Assembly (NCBI GenBank): GCA_016932505.1
Contig: JAFGCT010000030.1
Span: 1-41,341, forward strand
Length of the DNA: 41,341 nt
Direction: 5' to 3'
Source: Candidatus Peregrinibacteria bacterium
GTDB lineage: Bacteria > Patescibacteriota > Gracilibacteria > UM-FILTER-43-11
The position numbers and the translations under genes were made by a program. Position 1 is the first letter of the stretch. The number at the start of each line of letters is the position of its first letter. Of the stretch, positions 20,598 to 29,949 are shown piece by piece. A model generated the notes under the pieces. That model was not told the DNA's origin and ran no database searches. It saw only the letters and a program-made list of their open reading frames with translations.

Positions 20598-23465
20598 ATG
20601 AAAAAACTTATAACAACCTTTTTGGCCACAATCGGGCTTATTTTAATTTTTTCCAATACTGCAAACGCACGGTTTGTGCCTTATAGTTCTCCAGATATAA
20701 AAAGAGATTATTGTGGACCTGTAATGAGTGCAATTTATTGTAAGTGTGCTTTTCACGGTCAGTACTGTGATTCTGCGGGAATGGATTCCGCAGCGGCCAA
20801 TAATTATGTTTATGGTGCTTTTGCTGGTTATGTTGAAAAGAAGAAGGCTGAATTTATGAATGGCTGTATTGGTGGTGGAGGAATTTGGACAGGAAGCGGA
20901 TGTGAGTATTGCGATGCTCCAGAATTTTTATGGAATGGTGCATGTAAAAGCGTTCAGGATTTGTGTTCCGATGATTCGAATGTAAAATTTAATACCGATA
21001 GCGGACAATGTTATTGTCCTACAGGATACGATCTTATGTCTGACAAAAGCTGTGAAAGAATATGTGGAGAAGACCTTTCGGTTAAATATGATGCTGAAAA
21101 AAGTGAATGTTATTGTGATCCTGGATTTGAACTAATGGAGGATAAGGATAGACAGTTATTTTGTCAGTCCGTCTGTGGTGATGACCCAGTAATTCAATTT
21201 GATTTAGAAAAGCAGGAATGTGTTTGTCCTGATACTCATAAATTAACAGAAGATGAAGACGGTTATAAGGTATGTGAAGAAATTCCGGAAATAGATATTA
21301 CAGTAGAATATGTTGGTGAAACCAAGCCACCACTTATCGCAGATGGTGAATCAGAAACAAAAATTAAGGTTACAGGAAAGTATCAAAGTTCAGGAGATTC
21401 TGTTTTATTTGCCAACTTCAGCGTTGATTATTCAAATACACCAAAAAAAGGATCTGTAAGTTATGAATTGGCAGGCAAAGATTCTTCTGAAGGTTTTATG
21501 CTTACATATAAAACAGCTGACTTGGAAGATTATTCAGAGAAAGGAGCATACGATATGATTTATGCTTATTATTATAGCGATAGACAAAATAAAGAAGTAT
21601 ATAAAACCATCAAGGTAGATTTAGTTACAAAAGGTTCTGTAGTTGCTACTATTAAAAAACCAGGTTTTGCCGATACACAGATTCCTGTTATATTTACAGG
21701 TCCTTCGGCAAAAATAAAAATTACAACAAGAGGACCAGAGGGGGAAATTTATCCGGTGGAAGGAGCTGATATAACTTATGAACAATTCTGGACCAAATAC
21801 ACTGACTCAAGTGGTGAAGCCGTACTTGAATCGCCCGAAGAAGTAGAAGGAAGCGACGTGTTTGAAAACGAAGTTGTTCTTGAAATGTCCAATGATATAA
21901 AAGAACGTTGGAAAAATGCCCTAGCGCAATATAACGATTTAGAAACTCAAGGGCTACCAAATTCCACAATATTGGATTTTTTATACCGCTACCCAAAATA
22001 CTTAGCTGAAGGCGATGAACAACATGCAAAAAAAGTTGTTGCAGGAATAAAAAGTGTTGAATACAGTCTATTTTTTGTAAGACGAGGAAATGTATTTGCT
22101 GATGATCTTTCAGGTAATTTAGGTGAAGGTGTTTCAAATTGGATATGGGATACAATGGATTTCTTTAATGTAGTTGATAATGCAATAGGAGGAATAAGAA
22201 AAAAAATCGGATTAGATAAAGCTTTGGGAGTAGTTGCACCAAATATAGATATTGATGATGCAGGTGACAATCTTCCTATAGTTGGAAAAGCACGTGATTT
22301 AATATCACAGCAATTAGCTAGTAATTTTAAAGATGGAAAGGATAGTATGGTAAAGGGGCTTTACACATTTTTCAGAAGCCTGATGATTTCCAGTACTGAA
22401 ACCATTAATCCACATTCTTTTGATCAGGTATTCGCTGAGGTGTTTGGAAAATTATTTACAGATACTGAAGCAATAGGTGAGTTGACAGGAATACAAGGAT
22501 TAAAAGGTATGGGTGCTAAGCCTGCATATGAAAACAATGCGCTTAGTATAAAAACTCTTGTAACTGATGGTGTTAAATCTTTGCATAAAAAATTCTCAGA
22601 AGAGCAGATGGGTAAAATTGCCAAACGTGTAGCCGATATGAATTTTGATGAATATGCTACAAATGCAGGTATTGAATCAGCTAAAAAAAGATATGCTGAA
22701 ATGGGAGACAAATTTTTAGGTCGTCACGAATCCGAATACAGGGCATCTATGTTTAAGGCTACCTCTGAATTGCTTTTGGATACTGTTGGAAAAGCGGCGC
22801 AGATTACAGCACCTCATGGTGTAGGTTTGCTCGCCAAATATATGGAACAGGGGTACAAGGCAATGAGAATTGGCGTAAATAGTGGTCAGGTTGCAAATTG
22901 GGTACAGGGATATGGTCAAAATCAGCTTATGATACAAAATGCAATTGATGGTTCACTTGGCTATACTTCAAATGTAGGTACTCCTAGTTTTGTTTTGCAC
23001 TTTATACCTTCGTCTTATGCGGAAGAAGTAATTGATGTAATGCAAAACGTTTATAATAAAAAACTTTCAGTTGATGACCCAGCAAGAACAGTTGCCGCAG
23101 ATTATACAAATGCTATGCAAACATCTGGTTTCTATGATTGGGCACAGCAGTTAATGGAAGCAGCTTTGGTTCTTGAGCCCGAAAATGAAGAACTAATACA
23201 AATCAACAATGAAATTTCCTCTGAAGCTGAAAAAGTTGTAACGGAATTATCAACTGTAAAAGCCGAAGTCGAGTCTGCTGGATTATTTGAAAAAACTAGG
23301 TCAAGGGATTGCGACGAGTTGGATGTTAATTGTGATGGAGAGGTTAATCTAAAAGATATTACTGCGGCTGAATGGATAGCATTAATTGTTATACTTGGAA
23401 TATTAATTCTGGTAGTACGATTTGTAATTAGATTAATTAGAGGCAAAAAGAAGAGGAGAAGATAA
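20598..23465 (+). CDS. Large exported, Cys-rich protein with dockerin-like loop and C-terminal membrane anchor
   Basis: 955 residues. A signal peptide (1-24, ending TANA) is followed by a Cys-rich region (about 33-230). That region has three EGF-like units, each with a C-x-C-[PD]-[PTD]-[GT] turn (CYCPTGY, CYCDPGF, CVCPDTH). An Ig-like or beta-rich segment (about 235-415) and a long helical region (420-900) come next. Near the C-terminus is a Ca-binding loop D909-x-N911-x-D913-x-E915, as in dockerin repeats, then a membrane helix (about 925-945) and a Lys/Arg tail. It is probably a cell-surface protein anchored at its C-terminus. No homologue or function is recognised. Confidence 0.8.
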   Translation: MKKLITTFLATIGLILIFSNTANARFVPYSSPDIKRDYCGPVMSAIYCKCAFHGQYCDSAGMDSAAANNYVYGAFAGYVEKKKAEFMNGCIGGGGIWTGSGCEYCDAPEFLWNGACKSVQDLCSDDSNVKFNTDSGQCYCPTGYDLMSDKSCERICGEDLSVKYDAEKSECYCDPGFELMEDKDRQLFCQSVCGDDPVIQFDLEKQECVCPDTHKLTEDEDGYKVCEEIPEIDITVEYVGETKPPLIADGESETKIKVTGKYQSSGDSVLFANFSVDYSNTPKKGSVSYELAGKDSSEGFMLTYKTADLEDYSEKGAYDMIYAYYYSDRQNKEVYKTIKVDLVTKGSVVATIKKPGFADTQIPVIFTGPSAKIKITTRGPEGEIYPVEGADITYEQFWTKYTDSSGEAVLESPEEVEGSDVFENEVVLEMSNDIKERWKNALAQYNDLETQGLPNSTILDFLYRYPKYLAEGDEQHAKKVVAGIKSVEYSLFFVRRGNVFADDLSGNLGEGVSNWIWDTMDFFNVVDNAIGGIRKKIGLDKALGVVAPNIDIDDAGDNLPIVGKARDLISQQLASNFKDGKDSMVKGLYTFFRSLMISSTETINPHSFDQVFAEVFGKLFTDTEAIGELTGIQGLKGMGAKPAYENNALSIKTLVTDGVKSLHKKFSEEQMGKIAKRVADMNFDEYATNAGIESAKKRYAEMGDKFLGRHESEYRASMFKATSELLLDTVGKAAQITAPHGVGLLAKYMEQGYKAMRIGVNSGQVANWVQGYGQNQLMIQNAIDGSLGYTSNVGTPSFVLHFIPSSYAEEVIDVMQNVYNKKLSVDDPARTVAADYTNAMQTSGFYDWAQQLMEAALVLEPENEELIQINNEISSEAEKVVTELSTVKAEVESAGLFEKTRSRDCDELDVNCDGEVNLKDITAAEWIALIVILGILILVVRFVIRLIRGKKKRRR

Positions 23466-23545
23466 TTTTTGAATTCTGATTTTTGATTTGAATGTAGAAT
23501 TAAGAGTCTATAATAGGATTCAGGAATCATAAATCTTAAATTTAT

Positions 23546-24292
23546 ATGATATTCGACCACTTCTTTCTCGTCTTGGCCGTAACAACGCTTGCATCAATCT
23601 TTAGTATTATGTTTGGCGGTGGTTCGTTTATTCTATTTCCCACCCTGTTTTTACTTGGAATAGACGCTAAGGTAGTTGTAGCAACTAACCTCACCGCTGT
23701 TCTAGCACAGCTTATTACAGGAACAATTGTTTTTAATAAGAAAAAGAAAGTTAATTTTTCTGTGGCAAAATCAGTAATACCATTTATAGTAACCGGTGCG
23801 ATAATTGGAGTATTTATTTTAAAAGGACTAGAAAGTGAATTAATTAAAAAATTAGTAGCATCTGCAATTATTATTTTTGCAACAATAAGTTTATTTAACA
23901 GAGACAAACTGTTAAGAAACAATAAGAATGTATCTAAAAAAAGTAAAATGCTTGGAGGATTTGTTTCATTTTTTAACGGTATTTATCAAACAACCATATC
24001 GGCAGGATCTGGTACTACTTCAACATTAATATTGGTTTATTTCTATGGTCTGAAACTTAAAGATGCAATTGGAACAAGGCAGATAATTAGTTTTGCATCG
24101 GTAAGTATAGCTACATCAATTGTTGTTTATAGCGGGCTTGTTGACTGGATTATTTTTTTTCCAATGTTAATTGGACGAGGGATTGGAGCGTTAATCGGAA
24201 GTCATATAATTATAAAAACAAAGAGCACAATCCTTTCATATCTATTTAGTATTGTGGTTATATTGTTGGCACTTAAGATTTTATTTTTCTAA
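23546..24292 (+). CDS. TauE/SafE family membrane permease
   Basis: 248 residues, about seven or eight membrane helices. The half-repeat signatures are visible: FGGGSFILFPTLFLLGIDAKVVVATNL near the start and a second related segment (SAGSGTTSTLILVYFYGLKLKDAIGTRQI) near residues 151-180, given here as FGGGSFILFP and GLKLKDAIGT. The family includes sulfite/organosulfonate and other anion exporters; substrate unknown. It ends 12 bp inside the convergent aminotransferase gene. Confidence 0.85.
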   Translation: MIFDHFFLVLAVTTLASIFSIMFGGGSFILFPTLFLLGIDAKVVVATNLTAVLAQLITGTIVFNKKKKVNFSVAKSVIPFIVTGAIIGVFILKGLESELIKKLVASAIIIFATISLFNRDKLLRNNKNVSKKSKMLGGFVSFFNGIYQTTISAGSGTTSTLILVYFYGLKLKDAIGTRQIISFASVSIATSIVVYSGLVDWIIFFPMLIGRGIGALIGSHIIIKTKSTILSYLFSIVVILLALKILFF

Positions 24293-25450
24293 AGCGCTTT
24301 TAATTCTCTGAATTCCTTTTTCAATATCCTGCATACTCGAAGCATAAGAAAATCTAATATAATTATTTCCAGCCTCTCCAAATGCTCCGCCTGGAACAAC
24401 AGCTACTTGAGCTTTTTCCATTAAGAATTCTGTAAACTTAAAGCTATCATTCACATCACCTTTAAATGCACCTGATACATCAGGAAAAGCATAAAATGCA
24501 CCTTCGGGTTTTATTAATTTAAATCCGGGAATTTTATTCATCTCCTCAAAAACAAAATCCCTCCTTTTCCTGAATTCGTCTGCCATCATCTTCACGGAAT
24601 CCTGATTACCGGTAATTGCCTCTAATGCTGCTTTTTGGGCGATTGAACATGGGTTGGAAGTTGAATGACTTTGTAGATTTCCCATGGGCTTAATAACCTC
24701 CGTTGGACCAGCAATATAACCAATACGCCATCCTGTCATGGAATAAGTTTTGGAAACAGCATTTATGGTAAAGGCTAAATTTTTCATCTCAGGAATACTC
24801 GCAATCGAAAACATCTTTTTTCCGTCATACAAAAAATACTCATAAACCTCGTCGGAAAGAACATAAAAATTATGTTTTATGGCAAGTTCTGCAATTGCTT
24901 CAATCTCATTTTTTTCTATCATCATCCCCGTCGGATTACTTGGACTGTTTAGAATTAGAACTTTCGTATTTGGTGTAATAGCCTCCTTAACCATCTCTGC
25001 GGTCAGTTTAAAATTATTTGCAGTTGTATCCATAAAAACCGATTTACCCTCGCATACGGCAATCATATCCGAATAGCTGACCCAATAAGGTGAAGGAATA
25101 ATAACTTCATCGCCTTCATTCAAAACAGCCATAAAAAAATTAAACAATGCCTGTTTTCCACCATTGGTAATAATTATATTTGAATTATCACATTCAATTC
25201 CATTATCCCTTTTTAATTTTTCACATACCGCAGTCTTTAGTTCGGTTATTCCAGTCGCCGCAGTGTATTTTGTAAACCCTTCATCTAACGCTTTTTTTGC
25301 AGCATTTTTGATGTTATCCGGTGTATCAAAATCTGGCTCACCTGTGCCAAACTTCAAAATATCAATACCTTGTGCTTTTAGCTCAATTGCTTTAGCGTTT
25401 ATTGCCAGTGTTGCCGAAGGTTTAATTTTTTTTATTCTCTCAGATAGCAA
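24281..25450 (-). CDS. Class I aminotransferase (aspartate aminotransferase-like)
   Basis: 389 residues, fold type I PLP enzyme of the aspartate aminotransferase Ib type. The PLP lysine is K234 in NAVSKTYSMTGWRIGY. Also visible are NSPSNPTG (N172), D200 in VLSDEVYEYF and the substrate-carboxylate arginine in YIRFSYA near the C-terminus. Substrates are probably Asp/Glu with 2-oxo acids. The upstream PEP carboxylase would supply oxaloacetate, so the two together could make aspartate. The gap to that gene is 39 bp on the same strand, filled by aaatgataaat-type words. Confidence 0.9.
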   Translation of the reverse strand: MLSERIKKIKPSATLAINAKAIELKAQGIDILKFGTGEPDFDTPDNIKNAAKKALDEGFTKYTAATGITELKTAVCEKLKRDNGIECDNSNIIITNGGKQALFNFFMAVLNEGDEVIIPSPYWVSYSDMIAVCEGKSVFMDTTANNFKLTAEMVKEAITPNTKVLILNSPSNPTGMMIEKNEIEAIAELAIKHNFYVLSDEVYEYFLYDGKKMFSIASIPEMKNLAFTINAVSKTYSMTGWRIGYIAGPTEVIKPMGNLQSHSTSNPCSIAQKAALEAITGNQDSVKMMADEFRKRRDFVFEEMNKIPGFKLIKPEGAFYAFPDVSGAFKGDVNDSFKFTEFLMEKAQVAVVPGGAFGEAGNNYIRFSYASSMQDIEKGIQRIKSALEK

Positions 25451-25489
25451 AATGATAAATGTTAAATGATAAATTTTAAATAAAAAAGT

Positions 25490-27001
25490 TTATCCTAAAC
25501 TTTTCCTAATTCCTGCCGCTGTTTCAATAAGTTCATCAATATTATCGGGCTTTTCTTCTGATAATAAATAGATTGAAGAAACGACATTGCGATGAAGAAA
25601 ATGTTTCGTTTTCAATGGACTCAATTCAACGCCTAGATATTTTTCAATCTCTTCGACATCCTGTTGAATTTCTTTGAAGGCAGGATATTTTTTAGCCAGA
25701 TGAGTAAGATTTTCTTTATTTAGATATTTGCCCGCATGAATAAAATCCTTTCTTAGGTTATTATAATGCTTCTCGATTGTTTTGATTTTACCGTTCTTTA
25801 TCGCATCCCGAAGACCACGTCCTGAACCGATAAACTCCGGTGGAACTCCAATAGAATAAAATGCACCAGTAAACTTAATGGCTCGTGGTAGGCTAACCTT
25901 TCCTACGCCACGACTATAACCAAATAAACCTATATGAAGCATGCGTTCTCGACGACCTGGGACTTTAGCAGAAATTTTATTAATCAAATTAGCCGCCATT
26001 TCAACAGTGTGTTTATAATAATCGCCAAAGGTTTTGTTTACCCATAAAATATCTTCAATTTCACCCTTACTCAAAGGTGTATATTTTAGGGTTGGTAGGG
26101 TTTTTTCAATATATTTGATGGCTTTTTTTACATCTTCAATCGGGTAGTCATATCTAAAGGCAGACTGAATAGTGATGGTACGAATGCCACTATATTCCTC
26201 AATCGTATCTTTAATTGTGTCAGGATTAACACCTCCACGGAAAGGTAGGCAACCTGGTCCTATAATAGGATACATCGGAACTTTATATTTTTTTTCAACT
26301 TCAGCAAATTTTTGTAGTGCTACTTTACTTGAAAGAACTGCAGGAATAATACCTGAATTTAATGCGGGGTCAGATCTTGCCATAAATGGGCGCATATACT
26401 GAGGTTTTTTACCAAACTGAGATTTACACCCCTCTATATATTCACTTAATACGGTATCCACATTACATAAATGTTTACATCCTTCAAATAAAGGAATTAC
26501 ATGAAATTCATGCTCATCTTTTCTGTGTGTGTTAAAAGCCTGCCTTTTAAAATTTTCAACTTCATGGAAGGTTTTTTTAACATTAAGTAGCTGTCGCGCG
26601 TTTTTTGTCATTGGCAGAATTACTTCAAAAACAGGAGGTGCATGCATACCAAGCTCATGAGCTAAATCATCCGCAGTCAATATTGCCATAAAGGCTCTAG
26701 CAAGTCTGTATCCGCTTTCCTCATCGGTATTTGGAATGCGGAATGTAAGGAATACATCTTTGCCTAAAGAATGTTTTTGAAAAAACTTGTAATACTTTTG
26801 AAACAGTTTTTCAACGACTGCTTCATCTACAAATTTTCCTTCCCAGTCCCACATGTACTCGGTACATTTTAGCTCGTCAAACATTCTGTAGCATTCTTCA
26901 ATCTCATCCAATGTATTAATATATTTCTTGCCCAAAAAATAAGCTTCCTTTGCATTATCTGGATGCTGAGTGGCCATAGTAGCCGGTATTTTCCTATTCA
27001 T
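25490..27001 (-). CDS. ppcA: Phosphoenolpyruvate carboxylase, archaeal type
   Basis: 503 residues, about half the length of the classic bacterial enzyme, and matching the archaeal-type PEPC family (PEPcase_2). The start RKIPATMATQHPDNA and the segments MRPFMARSDPALNSG and PGRRERMLHIGLFGYSRG are characteristic of that family. It carboxylates PEP to oxaloacetate, replenishing C4 acids; the aminotransferase downstream could convert the product to aspartate. Archaeal-type PEPC is rare in bacteria. ATG 27001; the first codons overlap a minus/plus promoter region with the riboflavin kinase gene. Confidence 0.92.
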   Translation of the reverse strand: MNRKIPATMATQHPDNAKEAYFLGKKYINTLDEIEECYRMFDELKCTEYMWDWEGKFVDEAVVEKLFQKYYKFFQKHSLGKDVFLTFRIPNTDEESGYRLARAFMAILTADDLAHELGMHAPPVFEVILPMTKNARQLLNVKKTFHEVENFKRQAFNTHRKDEHEFHVIPLFEGCKHLCNVDTVLSEYIEGCKSQFGKKPQYMRPFMARSDPALNSGIIPAVLSSKVALQKFAEVEKKYKVPMYPIIGPGCLPFRGGVNPDTIKDTIEEYSGIRTITIQSAFRYDYPIEDVKKAIKYIEKTLPTLKYTPLSKGEIEDILWVNKTFGDYYKHTVEMAANLINKISAKVPGRRERMLHIGLFGYSRGVGKVSLPRAIKFTGAFYSIGVPPEFIGSGRGLRDAIKNGKIKTIEKHYNNLRKDFIHAGKYLNKENLTHLAKKYPAFKEIQQDVEEIEKYLGVELSPLKTKHFLHRNVVSSIYLLSEEKPDNIDELIETAAGIRKSLG

Positions 27002-27091
27002 GTTATTGAAGGGTTAACCTATTTATCATTTTACTACGTGAATCACAAATTACAATTTCTAATTTGCCAATTATCATCTAAAATTAAATTA

Positions 27092-27436
27092 ATGATATTT
27101 AGAAGAAAAGTAAAAAAGGGTTCTCAGGCTGGTCAAAGTATTGGTTATCCAACCATAAATTTAAATGTGGGAAGTTTTGCAAATCACCATAAATACGGTG
27201 TGTATAAAAGCAATGTTTTTATTAATAAAAAAACTTATATCGGTGCTTTATATTATGGGCCAAAACTAATGAATAAGGGGGATGTCGTTGAGATTTATAT
27301 TATAGATTTTAAAGGGCATATATATGGAAAGTTTATTCATTTCGAAGTAATAAAAAAAATTAGAGACCCTAAAAAGTTTATTAATCTCAATGATTTAAAA
27401 AAACAAATCTGTATCGATTTGAAAAATGTGATATAA
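27092..27436 (+). CDS. Stand-alone riboflavin kinase domain (RibF C-terminal-like)
   Basis: 114 residues from ATG 27092, covering only the RFK half of a bifunctional RibF. QSIGYPTINLN matches the family G-x-P-T-x-N nucleotide/Mg site, then YGVYKSNVF, an acidic VEIYIIDFKGHIYG strand and a C-terminal I-R-D-P-K-F helix. It would make FMN from riboflavin; no FAD synthetase domain is encoded. A longer version starting at 26963 would overlap the PEPC gene and is unlikely. A TAAAAT box ends 7 bp before the ATG, suggesting a leaderless message. It may work with murE in an operon, though murE has its own -10 box. Confidence 0.75.
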   Translation: MIFRRKVKKGSQAGQSIGYPTINLNVGSFANHHKYGVYKSNVFINKKTYIGALYYGPKLMNKGDVVEIYIIDFKGHIYGKFIHFEVIKKIRDPKKFINLNDLKKQICIDLKNVI

Positions 27437-27437
27437 T
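27429..27437 (+). promoter_or_regulatory. Extended -10 element for murE
   Basis: TGATATAAT overlaps the stop codon (27434-27436) of the riboflavin kinase gene, 24 bp before the murE ATG. The -35 region is weak. Confidence 0.45.
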
Positions 27438-27461
27438 CTGGCTCTCATCAAAATATTTTTT

Positions 27462-28781
27462 ATGCTGAATTATTTACGTAAAATAATAAGTTACGAAAAC
27501 CCCGTCCGCATTATTTGGCATTGGCTAAGAGGTTTAATTGCGGCAATTGGATATAACTTTCCGGCAAAAAATATGGTGGTTATTGGAGTTACCGGTACTA
27601 ATGGAAAAACAACAACCAGTCATATGATTGAGCATATACTCAGGTTCGCTGGAAAAAAGGTCGCAATGATTTCTACTGTAGAAATTAGAATAGACGGAAA
27701 AGTAAAACCAAATAAATCAAAAAAAACCACTCTTTCTCCTTTTTATACACAGGCTTGGCTAAGAATATGTGCTCTTAAGAAAATAGATTATGTAATAATC
27801 GAAGCATCATCTCACGCGCTTCACCAATCGCGATTATTTGGGATACCTTTCTCTATTGCCGTACTTACAAATATAACCCACGAGCACCTAGACTATCATG
27901 GTTCTATGAAAAACTACGCGAGGGCGAAGAAAATTCTATTTAAAAATGTTTCAAGAAATTGTAATAGAAAAGAACCAAGAAGGGTTCAAAATATTCCTCA
28001 TAATCATGCCTTTATATTAAATGCGGATGACCGTTTTTACAATAATTTTGTTGAGATAAAATGTAATAAGAAAGTTTCTTATGGCTTAGGGAAAGGGGAT
28101 TTACAAGCTCAGAATGTTACTAATTCAAAATACGGTTCAAAATTTGCTATAAGATATGAGGCAAGTCAGGTGCTAGTGGATTTGCATTTAGTTGGTAGTT
28201 TTAACGTCGAAAATGCTTTGGCGGCAACTGGTGCTGCGCTAAATTGTAAACTCAGTCTGGAGGAAATAAAAAAGGGACTTGAAAGTTTCTCAGGAGTTCC
28301 AGGTCGCATGGAAACAATATCGAGTCCAAAAGGCTTTGACGTGATTGTAGATTTTGCCCTCACTCCAGATGCTCTTGATAGACTTTATAAAACTTTAGAA
28401 GAAACAACATCTAACCGCTTAATTGGAATAATAGGAAGTTGTGGTGATCGTGATAAAAAGAAACGGCCAGATATGGGGCGCATTGTTGCAGAGCATACAG
28501 ACATTACAATTGTAACTGATGAAGAGCCATATTCGGAGGATCCAAAAGTTATTATGCAGGCGGTTTACGAAGGGGCGAAGAAGATAAAAAATACAGGAAA
28601 AAATCTTTATCTTATTGAAGATAGGTACAAGGCGATTGAATTTGCTGTTAAGAATGCTGAAAAAGGTGATGTAGTTGTAGTGACTGGAATGGGTAATTTT
28701 TCAACACGCACAATGAATAAAGGACCTATTAAGTGGGACGAAAGAGATGTTGTTAGGGAGGTTATTAAAAAATATTCCTAA
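27462..28781 (+). CDS. murE: UDP-N-acetylmuramyl-tripeptide synthetase-like Mur ligase
   Basis: 439 residues, with the short N-terminal region characteristic of candidate-phyla MurE proteins. The ATP loop is GVTGTNGKTT (43-52). EASSHALHQSR, NITHEHLDYHG and GSCGDRDKKKRPDMG follow, all typical of MurE. The position of the meso-DAP signature (DNPR) reads DEEPYSED, so the third amino acid added is not predicted; lysine, DAP or another diamine are possible. It acts in cytoplasmic peptidoglycan precursor synthesis. Spacing to truB is 33 bp. Confidence 0.88.
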   Translation: MLNYLRKIISYENPVRIIWHWLRGLIAAIGYNFPAKNMVVIGVTGTNGKTTTSHMIEHILRFAGKKVAMISTVEIRIDGKVKPNKSKKTTLSPFYTQAWLRICALKKIDYVIIEASSHALHQSRLFGIPFSIAVLTNITHEHLDYHGSMKNYARAKKILFKNVSRNCNRKEPRRVQNIPHNHAFILNADDRFYNNFVEIKCNKKVSYGLGKGDLQAQNVTNSKYGSKFAIRYEASQVLVDLHLVGSFNVENALAATGAALNCKLSLEEIKKGLESFSGVPGRMETISSPKGFDVIVDFALTPDALDRLYKTLEETTSNRLIGIIGSCGDRDKKKRPDMGRIVAEHTDITIVTDEEPYSEDPKVIMQAVYEGAKKIKNTGKNLYLIEDRYKAIEFAVKNAEKGDVVVVTGMGNFSTRTMNKGPIKWDERDVVREVIKKYS

Positions 28782-28814
28782 TAATTAACATTTATCATTT
28801 AACATTTATTATTT

Positions 28815-29552
28815 TTGTTGGACGGACTTTTAGTAATCAATAAGCCAAAATCTTGGACATCCTTTGATGTTGTTGCGAAAATACGCAATAAATTTGGTGT
28901 AAAAAAAGTCGGACATACAGGCACTCTCGACCCAATGGCAACTGGCGTACTTGTTCTTTGCTTAGGAAAAGCAACCAAACTAGCTCAACAGATTACCGAT
29001 ACAGATAAGGAGTATATCGCTGAAATTACTTTTGGTGCTACTTCTACAACTGATGATGCGGAAGGAGAAATTTCATTTGGAAACTCAAAACTCGAAACAC
29101 AAAATTCGAAAATAACCAGTGAATCTAAAAATAATAATTCGAATTTGAATCTTCGGTCTTCGAGTTTAAAAGCACCAGGATTGGAAGAAATCATGCACAC
29201 GCTAAAGAGATTTACAGGTTCGATAATGCAGGTTCCACCAAACTTTTCCGCAAAAAAAATTAAAGGCAAAAGGGCATATAAATTAGCCAGAGAAGGGAAA
29301 GAGGTCAAGCTCGAGCCAAGAGAAGTTACTATTAGCGAAATCGAAATACTGAATTACAAATGGCCGGTGCTATCACTCAGAATAGCTTGTGGAAAAGGAA
29401 CTTATATTCGTTCAATAGCTCGTGACCTCGGGCAGGCATTGAAAGTTGGAGGTTATTTAACTGCCCTTCAAAGAACAAAAGTTGGCCAATATACTATCGA
29501 TAAGGCAGTTACAATCGAGGACGCAGATGAAAGCAATGTACTACCTATATAG
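28815..29552 (+). CDS. truB: tRNA pseudouridine-55 synthase, with in-frame insertion
   Basis: 245 residues. GLLVINKPKSWTSFDVV and HTGTLDPMATGVLVLC with catalytic D39 are canonical; the KRFTGSIMQVPPNFSAKKI and CGKGTYIRSIARDLG blocks complete the fold. It makes the universal pseudouridine in the tRNA T-loop. The start is TTG at 28815 (or 28818). Between DDAEGEI and PGLEEIMHTL about 33 residues (88-120), rich in Asn/Ser/Lys, are inserted where E. coli TruB has a short link. The DNA there is a palindromic word element that keeps frame and contains no stop. Confidence 0.92.
   Translation: MLDGLLVINKPKSWTSFDVVAKIRNKFGVKKVGHTGTLDPMATGVLVLCLGKATKLAQQITDTDKEYIAEITFGATSTTDDAEGEISFGNSKLETQNSKITSESKNNNSNLNLRSSSLKAPGLEEIMHTLKRFTGSIMQVPPNFSAKKIKGKRAYKLAREGKEVKLEPREVTISEIEILNYKWPVLSLRIACGKGTYIRSIARDLGQALKVGGYLTALQRTKVGQYTIDKAVTIEDADESNVLPI
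29088..29167. repeat. Palindromic element inside truB
   Basis: Nested perfect 9-bp arms: AAACTCGAA (29088-29096) with TTCGAGTTT (29159-29167), and AAATTCGAA (29102-29110) with TTCGAATTT (29138-29146). It is open in the truB frame and coincides with a poorly conserved protein insertion. Confidence 0.6.
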
Positions 29553-29559
29553 ATAATAG

Positions 29560-29949
29560 TTGCCAAAAAATATTTTAGGTGGTAAAATAAAATACTTTTT
29601 AAAAGTACGTAAATTTTACCCAATGCCACCAAGGCGCATATTGCACAACGACAATAGAATATACTGTGATTCTAAGGAGCTTAGACCTTTTGTTGATTTA
29701 CTAAAAAATGAACTAATAGAAATTATGAGAAGTCGACTGGGTGAAGAGCTTTTTGCAGGAGTAAAAGATGTAGTTTGTGATAAAGAGACTAATTTAAGTG
29801 TGTTTAGGGGTGTACTACAAGCATTAACCCTTAGAACCAAACTTGTAGAAATCGCGAACACTGCAAATTATAGCATTGAGTTTTTGTTGCATATGGCAAT
29901 CTCAGAAATTGATACTGATTATGATAAGGCTAGGTTTGAAGACCGCTAA
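29560..29949 (+). CDS. Hypothetical 129-residue protein
   Basis: Not recognised. It begins at TTG 29560, 7 bp after truB; an ATG at 29623 is an alternative. The N-terminal third is basic (KIKYFLKVRKFYP, PPRRI). Later segments are helical (FVDLLKNELIEIMRSRLGEELF, LTLRTKLVEIANTANY), written here in part only. It ends acidic (SEIDTDYDKARFEDR). The end overlaps the convergent triosephosphate isomerase gene by 20 bp. It could be translationally coupled to truB. Confidence 0.6.
   Translation: MPKNILGGKIKYFLKVRKFYPMPPRRILHNDNRIYCDSKELRPFVDLLKNELIEIMRSRLGEELFAGVKDVVCDKETNLSVFRGVLQALTLRTKLVEIANTANYSIEFLLHMAISEIDTDYDKARFEDR

Noticed and set aside
21721-22711. Minus-strand open frames opposite the large Cys-rich protein gene
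   Set aside because: No motif or start signals, and the opposite strand has a complete signal-peptide-to-anchor protein.
29076-29175. truB as a broken or frameshifted gene
   Set aside because: The insertion keeps the frame, and catalytic and C-terminal blocks on both sides are intact, so it is treated as a functional gene with an extra loop.
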